Notes under the pieces: generated by a model
Seen by the model: only the letters and a program-made list of their open reading frames with translations
Told to the model about the DNA's origin: nothing
Database searches by the model: none
Source: Trebonia sp.
GTDB lineage: Bacteria; Actinomycetota; Actinomycetes; Streptosporangiales; Streptosporangiaceae
Reading direction: 5' to 3'
Length of the DNA stretch: 16,918 nucleotides
Assembly: GCA_030038035.1 (NCBI GenBank)
Contig: JASHPP010000627.1
Location: forward strand, 1 to 16,918
Position numbers and translations under genes: made by a program
In this document: positions 1 through 8,182 of the stretch, piece by piece
How positions within the stretch are numbered: the first letter of the stretch is position 1
Layout: each line of letters opens with the position of its first letter

Positions 1-1657
1 CGGCCAGCGCGCCGGGCAGCACGGGCAGCACCTGGGCCGCCGCCAGGCCGGCGGTGACCTGCCGCGGCGTCCCGCCGAGCGCGCGGGCCAGGGCCGTGGG
101 CTGCCTGGCGTCCAGCGCCGTGGCCCAGGCGATGACGATCGCGTTGACCGCCGCCAGCGTGACGAGCACGACCGTCAGCACCGCCATCACCTGGCCGACG
201 CGGCCGGTGACCGGATCGCTGAGCCCGGTAAACCAGTCGTTGCGCCTGGCCGCCACGTCGCCGGCGTGGTGTGCGGCCATGACCGCGACGATCCCGGTGA
301 CCGTTACCGCGGTGCTCGCGGCGCCGAGCAGCGCACGACGCGGCCGGCGAGCGATCAGCCGCAGCCCGATCAGCAGCGGAACCGGCAGCCGCGCGGAGAC
401 GGCGATCAGCAGTGCCCCGCGGCTCGGCGGGCGCGCGGAATTGGCCAGCGCGCCGACCGTGCTCGTGCGCGCCGCGCGGACGGCGGGGACGAGCGTCGCC
501 GCGAGCGTCACGCCCAGCGCCACGGCGGCGACCAGCCCGATCGTGCCGCCGGTAAGCGCCGGCGCCCCTGGGGCGCCGATCAGGCCCGCTCCGGCGTTCG
601 TCAGCAGCGGCGCGATGAGCCAGCCGACGCCCAGCCCGGCCGCGGCCGCGACCAGGGCGAGGAACACGTGCTCGGCGAGCAGCACGGCGCCGACCATGGC
701 CGGGGTGCCGCCGGCCGCCTTGAGTTGCCCGACGCGCCGGGCCTGCTCCGTCATCCGCCCGCCGGCCAGCACGGCCACGCTGGCCACCGCGAGCGCCACC
801 GCCAGCCAGCCGCCCGGCGTCAGCACCTGCTGCGCGACGGAGACCAGGTCGTCGTCCGCGTACTGGATCTGCTGCCAGGTCAGCACCTCAACGGGCGACG
901 ATGTCTGCGCACCCCCCGGGGTGACCGGGCCGTGCGCGGCGGCGAACGCGGGCGCGGCTGCCGGGTTGCCGAGCTTCAGGTTCAGCACGTAGGACACCGG
1001 CATCGCGGCTGTGGCAAGGCTCAGGGCGGCGGGCTGGGTGACCCAGACCAGGCCCATGCCGGATTCTTCGGCTTGCGCGTCCGCGTTGCACGTCAGGTAG
1101 TAGCAGACCCCCGGGTATTCGGGGATCGCGGCGGTGACGGCGATGCCAGCGACCACGAAAGGCCGGCCGTTCAGCGTGACCCGGTCGCCTATGGTCACGC
1201 CGAGCGCCTGCGCGAACGTCCGCTCGAGCACCACGCCGCCTGGGCGGACCCAGGTGCCCTGCGTCAGCGCCGGCTGGTCGACGGCGGCCGGCGCCTCGTC
1301 GCGTCCTTCCGCCTGCACGGGCACGGCATACCCGCGCGCCCTGAGCATGGCGGAGGCGACAGGGAAGGGGCCGCTGCTCGCGGTGACGCCGGGCACCGCG
1401 AGCAGCGCCGTCAGCGGGGCGGTGTTCGCCGGCTGGGTCCCGTCCGGTCCGCCGGGATAGACGCTGGCCGTCACGTCCGGCCCGTTCGTCGCGGCCCTGG
1501 TGCGCAGGTAGGGGCTGGCTGTCACCCCGTTGAGCGCGAGTCCCAGCGTCAATGTCGCGGTCGCGGCGGTGATCGCGAGGAGCAGCAGCACCGCCTGCGC
1601 GGGCCGGTGCCGCAGGTCGCGGGCGGCAAGCCGGCAGGTAAGAAGGACACGTCCCAT
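1..1657 (-). CDS. FtsX-like ABC transporter permease (second of a tandem pair), 3' end outside window
   Basis: This gene starts at the ATG at 1657 and stays open to the left edge, giving about 552 codons. The neighbouring paralogue has a 607-residue core, so roughly 55 residues are missing. It begins MGRVLLTCRLAARDLRHRPA, almost the same opening as the upstream permease, and keeps the same plan: an N-terminal membrane helix, a large extracytoplasmic domain with a Cys pair (GVCYYLTC), then blocks of hydrophobic helices. Signature stretches such as VAVLAGGRM and LLAEHVFLAL match its twin. FtsX/MacB-type permeases couple ATP hydrolysis by a MacB/LolD-like ATPase to export or to extracytoplasmic work. 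The substrate cannot be told from sequence. It overlaps the upstream permease by 109 bp and is probably translated by coupling. The ribosome site is weak (GAGG inside the upstream gene). Family call is secure. Confidence 0.9.
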   Translation of the reverse strand, partial: MGRVLLTCRLAARDLRHRPAQAVLLLLAITAATATLTLGLALNGVTASPYLRTRAATNGPDVTASVYPGGPDGTQPANTAPLTALLAVPGVTASSGPFPVASAMLRARGYAVPVQAEGRDEAPAAVDQPALTQGTWVRPGGVVLERTFAQALGVTIGDRVTLNGRPFVVAGIAVTAAIPEYPGVCYYLTCNADAQAEESGMGLVWVTQPAALSLATAAMPVSYVLNLKLGNPAAAPAFAAAHGPVTPGGAQTSSPVEVLTWQQIQYADDDLVSVAQQVLTPGGWLAVALAVASVAVLAGGRMTEQARRVGQLKAAGGTPAMVGAVLLAEHVFLALVAAAAGLGVGWLIAPLLTNAGAGLIGAPGAPALTGGTIGLVAAVALGVTLAATLVPAVRAARTSTVGALANSARPPSRGALLIAVSARLPVPLLIGLRLIARRPRRALLGAASTAVTVTGIVAVMAAHHAGDVAARRNDWFTGLSDPVTGRVGQVMAVLTVVLVTLAAVNAIVIAWATALDARQPTALARALGGTPRQVTAGLAAAQVLPVLPGALA

Positions 1658-3480
1658 AACGCCGCCTCGGACTGCAGGACCGGGCCGACCCCGGTGCGGG
1701 CCGCGAGCCGTGACGGGACCACGGTGAGGGCGCCGGCCGCCAGCGGGGTCGCGATCACGACGCAGGCCAGCCACCAGGCCGGCGGGTAGGTCATCGGGCC
1801 GCCCGTGCGCACCGCCGCGTACAGCAGCAGGCCCGCCGGGATGCCCGCGATGGCGCCGGCCAGCGCGGGCAGCATCTGCGCGACCGCCAGGCCGGCGCTG
1901 AGCTGTCCCGCAGTCGCGCCGAGGGCATGGGCCAGGGCCGCCTGCCGGCGCGCGTCGAGCGTGGTCGCCCACGTGATGAGCAGCGCGTTGACCGCCGACA
2001 GGACCAGGAGCGCGACGGTCAGGACCGACATCACCTGGCTGATGCGGGTGAAGAGCGGATTCACGAGCCCGCCGCCGGCGCCGAAGGAGCTGTCGAACCG
2101 GGCGTGCACCGTGAGCGCCGCGACCACCCCGGCGACCGTGACGACCACGCTGACCGCGCTCAGCAGCGTGCGCCGCGGCCGCCGGGCGGCGATCCGCGTG
2201 CCGAGCAGCAGCGGCACGGGCAGCAGCGCGGAGCACCTGGTGATGAGCGGCCGCCGCCTGGGCGGCCTGGCGACCTCGGCGAGCGCGCCGACCGTGCTGG
2301 CGCGCGCGCCGCGGATCGCGGGCGCCGCGGTCGCGGCGACCGCGACGAGCAGGGCCACGGCCACGACGAGCCCGGCGCCGGACACGGTCATCGATGGCGG
2401 GCCCGCGCTGCCGAGCAGGCCGGCGCCGGGGCTGGTGAGCAGCGACGCGGCTAGCCAGCCGAGCGCCAGGCCGATCGCCGCGGCGGCCAGCGCGAGCACC
2501 AGGTGCTCGGCGAGCAGCACGGCGGCCACGAGCCCCGGGGTGGCGCCCACCGCCTTGAGCAGCCCGACCCGGCGGACCTGCCCGACCATCCGGCCGCCGG
2601 CCAGCACCGCCACGCTGGCCACCGCGAGCAGGCAGAGCAGCCAGCTCGCGACCAGCAGCACCTGCTGTTCGTCGGACACGACCAGGCCGACCTGCGCCGC
2701 GATCTGCTGCCACGACACCAGATAGGGCGCAGACAACGCGGTGTGCGCTCTTTGCGTGGCGTTATACGAATTAGCGTACGAAGTGGCGCCGGCGGGATCG
2801 GCGAGTCGCAGGTTCATGAGCCAGACCAGCGGCTCGGACGAGGCCAGCGACTCGGCGGCCTGCTGAGTCGTCCACACCAGGCCCGGCTGGCCGGGCGGCA
2901 CGGAGGGGGTGAAATAGCAGCCGATCAGGCAGGCCCCCGGATAGGGCGGCACCGCGGCGGAGACGGCGATGCCCGAGACGAGAAACCACCGCCCGTTCAG
3001 AGTGATCTTGTTTCCTACCTCCACTCCGAGCGCGGCGGCGAAGCTGCGCTCGAGCACCACCGTGCCTGGCCGCACCCAGCTGCCCGCCGTCAGCAGCGGC
3101 CGGTCGACCGCCGACGGTGCCTCGGCACGGCCTTCCACCATGGCCGGCGCCGTGTAGCCGCCGCCGCGCAGCGCGGCGAGGGTGACCGGGTACGGGCCGC
3201 TCGACGCGGTGACGCCTGGCGCCTTGGCCAGTGCGAGCAGGTTCGCGCGGACCCCGGGCTGGCTGCTGCCTTTCGCGGGGGAGACGGTGGCCACCAGGTC
3301 CGGGCCCGCGGTCGCGGCGCGGGTGCGCTCGTAGGGGCCGGAGGTGACGCCGTGCAGGACGAGGCCGAGGGTGAGCGTGGTGGCGGCGGCGGTGATCGCG
3401 AGCAGCAGCAGGATGGCCTCGGACGGGCGGTACCGCAGATCGCGGGCGGCCAGCCGGGCGACGAGGGCGAGGCGGCCCAT
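1549..3480 (-). CDS. FtsX-like ABC transporter permease (first of a tandem pair)
   Basis: The protein has 643 residues. Helix 1 lies at about residues 20-45. An extracytoplasmic domain reaches to about 265 and carries a Cys pair (GACLIGC). Three helices follow to about 395, and a second FtsX block fills the C-terminal third (TLLSAVSVVVTVAGVV and later helices). The ATG at 3480 is preceded by GGAG about 8 bases upstream, inside the end of the ATPase gene, and the gap to the ATPase stop is 2 bp. With the ATPase and the downstream paralogue it should form one inner-membrane exporter, probably a heterodimer of permeases. The last 36 residues, from LWDVSF on, are read from the out-of-frame start of the next gene and look non-native (Arg/Cys/Pro-rich). 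The natural end is probably residue 607, with a lost stop codon. Confidence 0.92.
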   Translation of the reverse strand: MGRLALVARLAARDLRYRPSEAILLLLAITAAATTLTLGLVLHGVTSGPYERTRAATAGPDLVATVSPAKGSSQPGVRANLLALAKAPGVTASSGPYPVTLAALRGGGYTAPAMVEGRAEAPSAVDRPLLTAGSWVRPGTVVLERSFAAALGVEVGNKITLNGRWFLVSGIAVSAAVPPYPGACLIGCYFTPSVPPGQPGLVWTTQQAAESLASSEPLVWLMNLRLADPAGATSYANSYNATQRAHTALSAPYLVSWQQIAAQVGLVVSDEQQVLLVASWLLCLLAVASVAVLAGGRMVGQVRRVGLLKAVGATPGLVAAVLLAEHLVLALAAAAIGLALGWLAASLLTSPGAGLLGSAGPPSMTVSGAGLVVAVALLVAVAATAAPAIRGARASTVGALAEVARPPRRRPLITRCSALLPVPLLLGTRIAARRPRRTLLSAVSVVVTVAGVVAALTVHARFDSSFGAGGGLVNPLFTRISQVMSVLTVALLVLSAVNALLITWATTLDARRQAALAHALGATAGQLSAGLAVAQMLPALAGAIAGIPAGLLLYAAVRTGGPMTYPPAWWLACVVIATPLAAGALTVVPSRLAARTGVGPVLQSEAALWDVSFLPAGLPPATCGTGPRRRCCCSSRSPPRPRH

Positions 3481-3482
3481 GG

Positions 3483-4217
3483 TCAGCTCTCCAGGCCGGC
3501 GAGCTTGCCGAGGCTGCCGGTTGTGCCGCCGGTCAGCCGGGTCTCGTCGGTGAACTCGCCGTCACGCATGCTGATCAGCCGGTCCGCCGTCGCGGCGATC
3601 CGCGAGTCGTGCGTGACGACGAGCAGCGTCTGGCCGGCCTGGTGCAGGCCGTCGAACAGCCGGAGCACCTCGAGGGTGGCGGCGCTGTCCAGGTTGCCCG
3701 TCGGCTCGTCGGCGAGCACGACCAGCGGGTCGTTGGCCAGGGCGCGGGCGATCGCGACCCGCTGCCGCTGACCCCCTGACAGCGCGGACGGCAGGAACCG
3801 GGCGCGGTCCCGCAGGCCGGTCCGGTCCAGGAGCTCCATGGCGCGGCGCCGGGCGGCGCGCGCCGAGCGGCCGGCCAGCAGCGCGGGCAGCTCCACGTTC
3901 TCCACCGCGGTGAGCTCGTCCATCAGGTGAAACGCCTGGAAGACGAACCCGACGGCGTCGCGCCGCAGCCTGGCCAGGCCGCGCTCGCTCAGCTCGTCGA
4001 GGCGCTGGCCGGCGAGCGTGACCTGGCCGGCGTTCGGGCGGTCGAGGCCGCCGAGCACGTGCAGCAGGGTCGACTTGCCGCAGCCGCTCGGTCCCATGAC
4101 CGCCACGGTCTCGCCGGCCGCGACGTCGATGTCGACGTCGGCGACGGCGCGGACCAGGGCGTCTGCCTTGCCGTATTCCTTGCGCAGGCCGCGGGCGCTC
4201 AGCAGCGGTGCGTTCAC
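3483..4217 (-). CDS. ABC transporter ATP-binding protein, MacB/LolD type
   Basis: The protein has 244 residues and all ATPase motifs in order: Walker A GPSGCGKST (42-50), Q-loop FVFQAF (Gln94), signature LSGGQRQRVAIARAL (146-160), Walker B VVLADE (166-171) followed by PTGNLD, and the switch histidine in VTHD (203). The set is intact, so it should hydrolyse ATP. The LADEPTGNLD form and the length fit ATPases that partner FtsX-like permeases. The start is a GTG at 4217, chosen because a strong GGAGGAA lies about 7 bases upstream and because GTGA overlaps the padR stop by 4 bp, a translational-coupling arrangement. It powers the two permeases encoded next. What is exported is unknown; drugs, peptides or lipoproteins are all seen in the family. 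Confidence 0.96.
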   Translation of the reverse strand: MNAPLLSARGLRKEYGKADALVRAVADVDIDVAAGETVAVMGPSGCGKSTLLHVLGGLDRPNAGQVTLAGQRLDELSERGLARLRRDAVGFVFQAFHLMDELTAVENVELPALLAGRSARAARRRAMELLDRTGLRDRARFLPSALSGGQRQRVAIARALANDPLVVLADEPTGNLDSAATLEVLRLFDGLHQAGQTLLVVTHDSRIAATADRLISMRDGEFTDETRLTGGTTGSLGKLAGLES

Positions 4218-4741
4218 GGGCGGTTCCTCCGGTCTGTCCAGTCGCGTTCGCAGGCCTCAAGCCAGCGCAGGTCGGCCTGCAGGCGGAGCACGATGCCTTC
4301 GAGCAGCAGCGCCGCGTTCGAGTCATCCGGCTCGGCGAGCGCGGCCCGCTGCGCGTCCCGCAGCCGGCGCAGCAGCTCACGGCGCTGCGCGTCCACGATC
4401 GCCAGCGGATCGGCGAGCCGCGCGGCGGCCGCGGCGATCAGCTTCAGGTGGAACTCCGTCAGGTCGGGCCTAGGCCAGCTCACCTCGGCCAGCCACTCCG
4501 TCACGCGCTGCTGGCCGAGAGCCGTCAGCTCGTACACCTTGCGGTCCGGCCGGTCGCGGACCCCGTCGGCGGGCGCGCTCACGACCAGGCCCGCCTTCTC
4601 CAGCCGGGTCAGCGTCACGTACACCTGGCCGGCGTTCAGGTCCGCGCCGACCGGGCCGAGCGCGTGCTTGAGCCGCGCGCGGAGCTCGTAGCCGTGTGAC
4701 GGCTCCTTCGCGAGCATGGCGAGGACCACTTCCTGTTGCAC
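4214..4741 (-). CDS. PadR-family transcriptional regulator
   Basis: The protein has 175 residues. Residues 1-75 form the PadR winged helix: VVLAMLAKEPSHGYEL, then GQVYVTLTRLEKAGLV and a wing with RKVYELTALG. Residues about 90-165 form a long helical C-terminal dimerisation region starting at WPRPDLTEFHLKL, as in PadR proteins with a Vir_act_alpha_C-like tail. The start is a GTG at 4741 with AGAGAAGG about 9 bases upstream. It is the first gene of the operon and overlaps the ATPase start by 4 bp. Such PadR proteins usually repress their own operon and release DNA when they bind a compound that the exporter handles. The inverted repeats just upstream are the likely operator. Family call is firm; ligand and target are inferred. 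Confidence 0.95.
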   Translation of the reverse strand: MQQEVVLAMLAKEPSHGYELRARLKHALGPVGADLNAGQVYVTLTRLEKAGLVVSAPADGVRDRPDRKVYELTALGQQRVTEWLAEVSWPRPDLTEFHLKLIAAAAARLADPLAIVDAQRRELLRRLRDAQRAALAEPDDSNAALLLEGIVLRLQADLRWLEACERDWTDRRNRP

Positions 4742-4758
4742 GGCGCGCTGCCTTCTCT

Positions 4759-4791
4759 CTAACGGTTAGCTAATAGATAGCGGTTATCTAT
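4759..4791 (-). promoter_or_regulatory. AT-rich promoter/operator upstream of padR with two inverted repeats
   Basis: In otherwise GC-rich DNA this stretch is AT-rich and holds two perfect inverted repeats: CTAAC-G-GTTAG (4759-4769) and ATAGATA-GCGGT-TATCTAT (arms 4773-4779 and 4785-4791). They lie 18-50 bp before the padR GTG. The placement fits an autoregulatory PadR operator over the promoter. No clear -35/-10 pair could be assigned. Confidence 0.55.
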
Positions 4792-4870
4792 CGCCGTGTC
4801 AACCGCGGCAGGCCGGCCGGTCCCTGGCCGACCCCTCGGGGGCCGTTGGGTGGCGCCTTCTTTCTGCTCG

Positions 4871-5860
4871 CTACAGCTGCCACCTCAGGCCGGCGAGGCT
4901 GAGCACCTGGGTGTTGAACGACTCCGCGCCCGCGAGCGCGGGCTGCGACCTGCCGTCGACCGTGAACGTCACGCTCTCGCAGCCGCCGATGCTGTTCGCG
5001 ACGGCCAGCGCCGGGCCGGCTGCCTGCGCGCGGAACGTCAGCATGAGCGCGTTGCCCGTCGGCGGCGGGCAGGCATATTTGCCAGGCGGGAGCAGCTCCA
5101 GGCCGTCGGTGGCCGCCGCGAGCCTGCTGACGACCGCCGGGTTGGTGATCGTCTCCGGTTTCGGCAGGCCCGTGGCGGACTTGCTGGCCGGCACCTCGGC
5201 GATCGTCACCACCCGGGCGGCGGCCGGCACGCGTTCGGACGCGGGACGGGGCGGCTGCCAGGTCACCTGGGCGTCCACCCGGATCGCGGTCCGCCCGCCG
5301 CCCGCGCCCACGGTCTCGATCACCATGTCCCGCCACACCAGCACGCCGGTGACCGGGGACAGCCAGTAGGTGTCATACCAGGCCAGAGTCGGGCCCGGCA
5401 CCAGGGTCGTGGGGCCGCCGACCTGGAACCTGGAAGGTATCTGGCCCAGCTCCCAGGCGAGCACGTACTGCGGCTGGTCGGTCGCCTCCCACCAGGACAC
5501 GTCGTCTACCTGGTCGAACGAGCCGATGGAAAAAGCCGGGCGGGTCAGCAAGCCGTGGGCGACAGCCGGCGCCTTCGCCAGCCGCCGCGCGCCAGGCGGG
5601 GGGACGAACGACGCGAGGATCGAGGCGGCGTCGGCCGCGGCGCGCTGCTTGAGCTGGGGAACCGACAGCGCGGGCGGCGCTGGCGTCGGTGTGGGCGCCG
5701 GCTGCGCCGTCGCCGACGACGCCGTGGGCGCTGCCGATCCCGTCGACGCGGGCGTGCCGCTGCAGGCCGTCGCCGCCACGGCGGCGGCCGCGCAGGCGGT
5801 CAGCACCGCAGCGCGGGGCAAAATCCGCATCCCGGTCAGTTTCATGGCGCTTATGCTCAT
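4871..5860 (-). CDS. Putative secreted lipoprotein of unknown function
   Basis: From the ATG at 5860 the protein has 329 residues. The N-terminus carries basic residues, a hydrophobic Ala/Val stretch and Cys in AVAATACSG, which fits a loose lipobox (A-T-A-C), followed by a Ser/Thr/Ala/Pro linker and a folded domain of about 280 residues. Conserved-looking segments are DDVSWWEATDQPQYVLAWEL and WYDTYWLSPVTGVLVWRDMV. Two Cys late in the protein (YACPPP and IGGCESV) could form a disulphide. In-frame ATGs at 5845 and 5830 are alternatives; the last gives a compact 22-residue signal. None has a good ribosome site, but GACACT lies 7 bases before 5860, so a leaderless transcript is possible. An extension to 5998 would run into the divergent gene and is not believed. 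I do not recognise the function. Confidence 0.8.
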   Translation of the reverse strand: MSISAMKLTGMRILPRAAVLTACAAAAVAATACSGTPASTGSAAPTASSATAQPAPTPTPAPPALSVPQLKQRAAADAASILASFVPPPGARRLAKAPAVAHGLLTRPAFSIGSFDQVDDVSWWEATDQPQYVLAWELGQIPSRFQVGGPTTLVPGPTLAWYDTYWLSPVTGVLVWRDMVIETVGAGGGRTAIRVDAQVTWQPPRPASERVPAAARVVTIAEVPASKSATGLPKPETITNPAVVSRLAAATDGLELLPPGKYACPPPTGNALMLTFRAQAAGPALAVANSIGGCESVTFTVDGRSQPALAGAESFNTQVLSLAGLRWQL

Positions 5861-5983
5861 ACCGCCAAGTGTCCAGTCGCCGGCCCCTCGGCGCCAGCGT
5901 CGCGATGCCGCGCCGCGCAGGCTGCCCGCGGCGGGAGGCGGGCGGTCGACCCCGGGCGCCGGCCCCGGGTAAGAAGATCTGTT

Positions 5984-8092
5984 GTGAGGAGCGTTCACGG
6001 CGCACGGCTAGCCGTTCCCGACTGGCTGGCCGGGGCAGTGCCCGACTGGCTGGCCGGTGCGATGCGCCCGAAGAAGGCGCCGGTCCCGTGGCCGGACATG
6101 ATCCGCGCCGTGTTCGCCATCTGGGTCCCGCTCGCCGCCGGGTACATCACCGGACGGCGCGAGCTGGTCATCCTGCCCGCCCTGGGCGGGCTGCTCGGCG
6201 TCCTGATCGACAACGGCGGCCCGTATTGGGCACGGGTGCGCCGGATCGGCACCGCCGCCGTGTTCGGCGGCGCCGGGGGGCTGGTCATCGGCTCGCTGAT
6301 CCACGGCCGCGGCTGGCTCGCGGTCATCGCCCTCGTCGTGGTCGCCGGGGTGTCAGCGATCCTCGCCCGGCTCGGCGGGACAGGCTCGGCCACTGGCCTG
6401 CAGCTGCTCACCTACAGCGCGCTCGGCCTCGGTTCCATCGGCGCGCTGCGGCCGTGGTGGCACACGGCACTGGAATTTGCCGCCGGGGCGGTGTGGGCGC
6501 TCGCGCTGATCACGCCGAGCTGGCTGCTCTCCCCGCGCGGAGCCGAACAGCGGGCGGTCGCCGCCGTCTACCACTCCTTCGCCGCTTTCCTGCGCGCGAT
6601 CGGGACCCCGGCGGTGGCGACGGTGCGGGGGCAGGTGACCAACGCGCTCAACGCTGCCTACGACATGCTGCTCACCGGCCGCTCGTACGCCAGCGGACGC
6701 AACCGCGCGGCCATGCACCTGGTGGCCGTCCTGAACGTGAGCCATCAGATGGCCGAGGCGGCGCTGTCGCTGCGCGCCGCCGGCGAGCGGCCGCCCCCAT
6801 GGGTCACCGACACGATAGAGCGGCTCGCCGACGCCATCGCGCACGGACGCGGCGGTCCCGCCGGACGCGGGACCGGCCGGGGACGGGGTGCCGCACGGGC
6901 CGGCGCGGGACTGCCGCTGATCCCCCCGCAGTGGTCGCAGGGTCCTGGGGCGCTCGCACTGCGCGACTCCATGGTCAGCCTGGCCCGCGCGATCTCGGGA
7001 AACTCGGCGCCGCCGTCCGCTCCCCCGGCGCCGACTGACTGGCGGTCCCGGGTCAGGGGCCGGGCGGCGTACCTGCGCGACCAGCTGGCCGGGGGCCGGA
7101 TCGCCTGGACGTTCACCATCCGGCTGATCGTGTGCACCGGCGTGGCCGCGGTGCTGACCCAGGTGCTCACGGTGCAACGGTCGTACTGGGTGGTGCTCAC
7201 CGTGGCGGTCATCCTCAAGCCGGACTACGGCTCGGTATTCACCCGCGCCGTGCAGCGCGGCGCGGGGACGGTGGCTGGCGCCGTGCTCGGCGCGGCGACC
7301 TTGGCGGTGGTCCCGTTCGGGCTGTGGCTGCTGGTCCCGTTCGGCGTGTTCGCGGCGCTGCTCCCGTACGGGAAGAGCCGCAACTTCGGGCTGTCCGCGA
7401 TGTTCCTGACGCCCCTCGTCGTGCTGCTGATCGACCTGCAGGTCTCTTCCGGCTGGCGGCTGGCCGTGGACCGGCTCGTGGACACCCTGCTCGGCTGCGC
7501 GATAGTCCTGCTGATCGGGTACGCGCCGTGGCCGTCGAGCTGGCAGGCGCACCTGCCCGGGCAGTTCGCCGCGACGCTCAAGACGGTCAGCGCGTACATG
7601 CAGGAAGCGCTCGTCACCGCCTGGGCGCCGGGGGCGCCGGGGACGCTCGGGACGCTCGGGACGCTCGGGGCGCTCGGGGCACCGGCGGCCGACGCCGGGC
7701 GGCCCGAGCGGCGCTCGCAGCTGCGGCGGAAAGTGGGCCGCTCCCTGTCGGACTTGCGCGCCGAGTTCCAGCGGACCATGTCCGAGCCGGCGCCCGTCAG
7801 CCGCCGCGCGACGGCCTGGTGGCCCGCCGAGGTCGGCCTCGAAGAAGTGATGGACGCGGTCACCGCGACGGCGGTCGCCATCAGCCGCGGTGCCCCCGCG
7901 CCCGCGCCCGGCTCGGTGCGCCAGCTGTCCGCGGCGCTGCGCGGGGCGGCGGACGCGATACAAGCCGGGGCCGTGCCAACCCGGGGCGACCTGCCGGCCG
8001 ATCCCGAGCCGCAACCCGTCACCGCTGCCGTCCGGTCGGTGCTCGCGGTGCTGGGCGGCGGCGAGCCGCGGCCCGCCGCCGCCCAGACCTGA
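5984..8092 (+). CDS. FUSC-family integral membrane protein
   Basis: From the GTG at 5984 the protein has 702 residues in the classic two-half layout. The N-terminal helices run from IRAVFAIWVPLAAGYITGRR to about residue 180. A hydrophilic helical region follows (SYASGRNRAAMHL, SHQMAEAALSLRAAG). The second membrane block starts at WTFTIRLIVCTGVAAVLTQV and includes QRSYWVVLTVAVILKPDYGS and GAGTVAGAVLGA, typical of the FUSC_2 domain. A cytoplasmic helical tail ends the protein. FUSC proteins include fusaric-acid and aromatic-acid efflux components (AaeB-like), but many actinobacterial members have no known substrate. The start is uncertain: 5984 has only AAGAAG upstream, and the ATG at 6062 (Met27) has no ribosome site. 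The gene is divergent from the lipoprotein gene. Confidence 0.9.
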   Translation: MRSVHGARLAVPDWLAGAVPDWLAGAMRPKKAPVPWPDMIRAVFAIWVPLAAGYITGRRELVILPALGGLLGVLIDNGGPYWARVRRIGTAAVFGGAGGLVIGSLIHGRGWLAVIALVVVAGVSAILARLGGTGSATGLQLLTYSALGLGSIGALRPWWHTALEFAAGAVWALALITPSWLLSPRGAEQRAVAAVYHSFAAFLRAIGTPAVATVRGQVTNALNAAYDMLLTGRSYASGRNRAAMHLVAVLNVSHQMAEAALSLRAAGERPPPWVTDTIERLADAIAHGRGGPAGRGTGRGRGAARAGAGLPLIPPQWSQGPGALALRDSMVSLARAISGNSAPPSAPPAPTDWRSRVRGRAAYLRDQLAGGRIAWTFTIRLIVCTGVAAVLTQVLTVQRSYWVVLTVAVILKPDYGSVFTRAVQRGAGTVAGAVLGAATLAVVPFGLWLLVPFGVFAALLPYGKSRNFGLSAMFLTPLVVLLIDLQVSSGWRLAVDRLVDTLLGCAIVLLIGYAPWPSSWQAHLPGQFAATLKTVSAYMQEALVTAWAPGAPGTLGTLGTLGALGAPAADAGRPERRSQLRRKVGRSLSDLRAEFQRTMSEPAPVSRRATAWWPAEVGLEEVMDAVTATAVAISRGAPAPAPGSVRQLSAALRGAADAIQAGAVPTRGDLPADPEPQPVTAAVRSVLAVLGGGEPRPAAAQT
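6014..6061 (+). repeat. 24-bp tandem duplication near the FUSC N-terminus
   Basis: Two adjacent 24-bp units (6014-6037 and 6038-6061) differ at only a few bases and encode VPDWLAGA twice. They lie between the two candidate starts of the FUSC gene (5984 and 6062), so they are coding only if the upstream start is used. Confidence 0.85.
7637..7680 (+). repeat. 9-bp tandem repeat encoding TLG/ALG in the FUSC tail
   Basis: The unit gggacgctc is repeated about four times and slightly diverged at the end. It encodes TLGTLGTLGALGAP in the linker after the last membrane block. It stays in frame because the unit is 9 bp, so copy number could vary without breaking the gene. Confidence 0.85.
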
Positions 8093-8108
8093 GTGGCACT
8101 GTCGTCGC

Positions 8109-8136
8109 GTCACCCCGCCGCGGACGCGGCCGTGAC
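8109..8136. terminator. Candidate bidirectional hairpin between convergent genes
   Basis: The 90-bp gap between the FUSC stop and the convergent propeller gene holds a hairpin: outer arms GTCAC (8109-8113) and GTGAC (8132-8136), inner arms CCGC (8118-8121) and GCGG (8126-8129) around GGAC. There is no T-run, so it is only a candidate terminator. Confidence 0.35.
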
Positions 8137-8182
8137 ATCACCTGCATCGCCGTCGTCGGCACCCCACACGACCCGGGGATGT

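Noticed and set aside
54..1789. Long rightward open frames (312 and 507 codons) opposite the second permease
   Set aside because: They are antisense to a clear FtsX-like permease and rich in Arg/Gly/Ala with no motif; high GC removes stops on the other strand.
2503..3771. 422-codon rightward frame across the first permease and ATPase
   Set aside because: Antisense to genes with full family motifs; low-complexity composition and no ribosome site.
4796..5983. Upstream extension of the FUSC frame back to 4796
   Set aside because: The extension is antisense to the lipoprotein gene, is Arg-rich and unlike protein; the family start lies near 5984-6062.
6353..8113. 586-codon leftward frame opposite the FUSC gene
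   Set aside because: Composition is Arg/Pro/His-rich shadow coding; the opposite strand has well-formed FUSC membrane helices.
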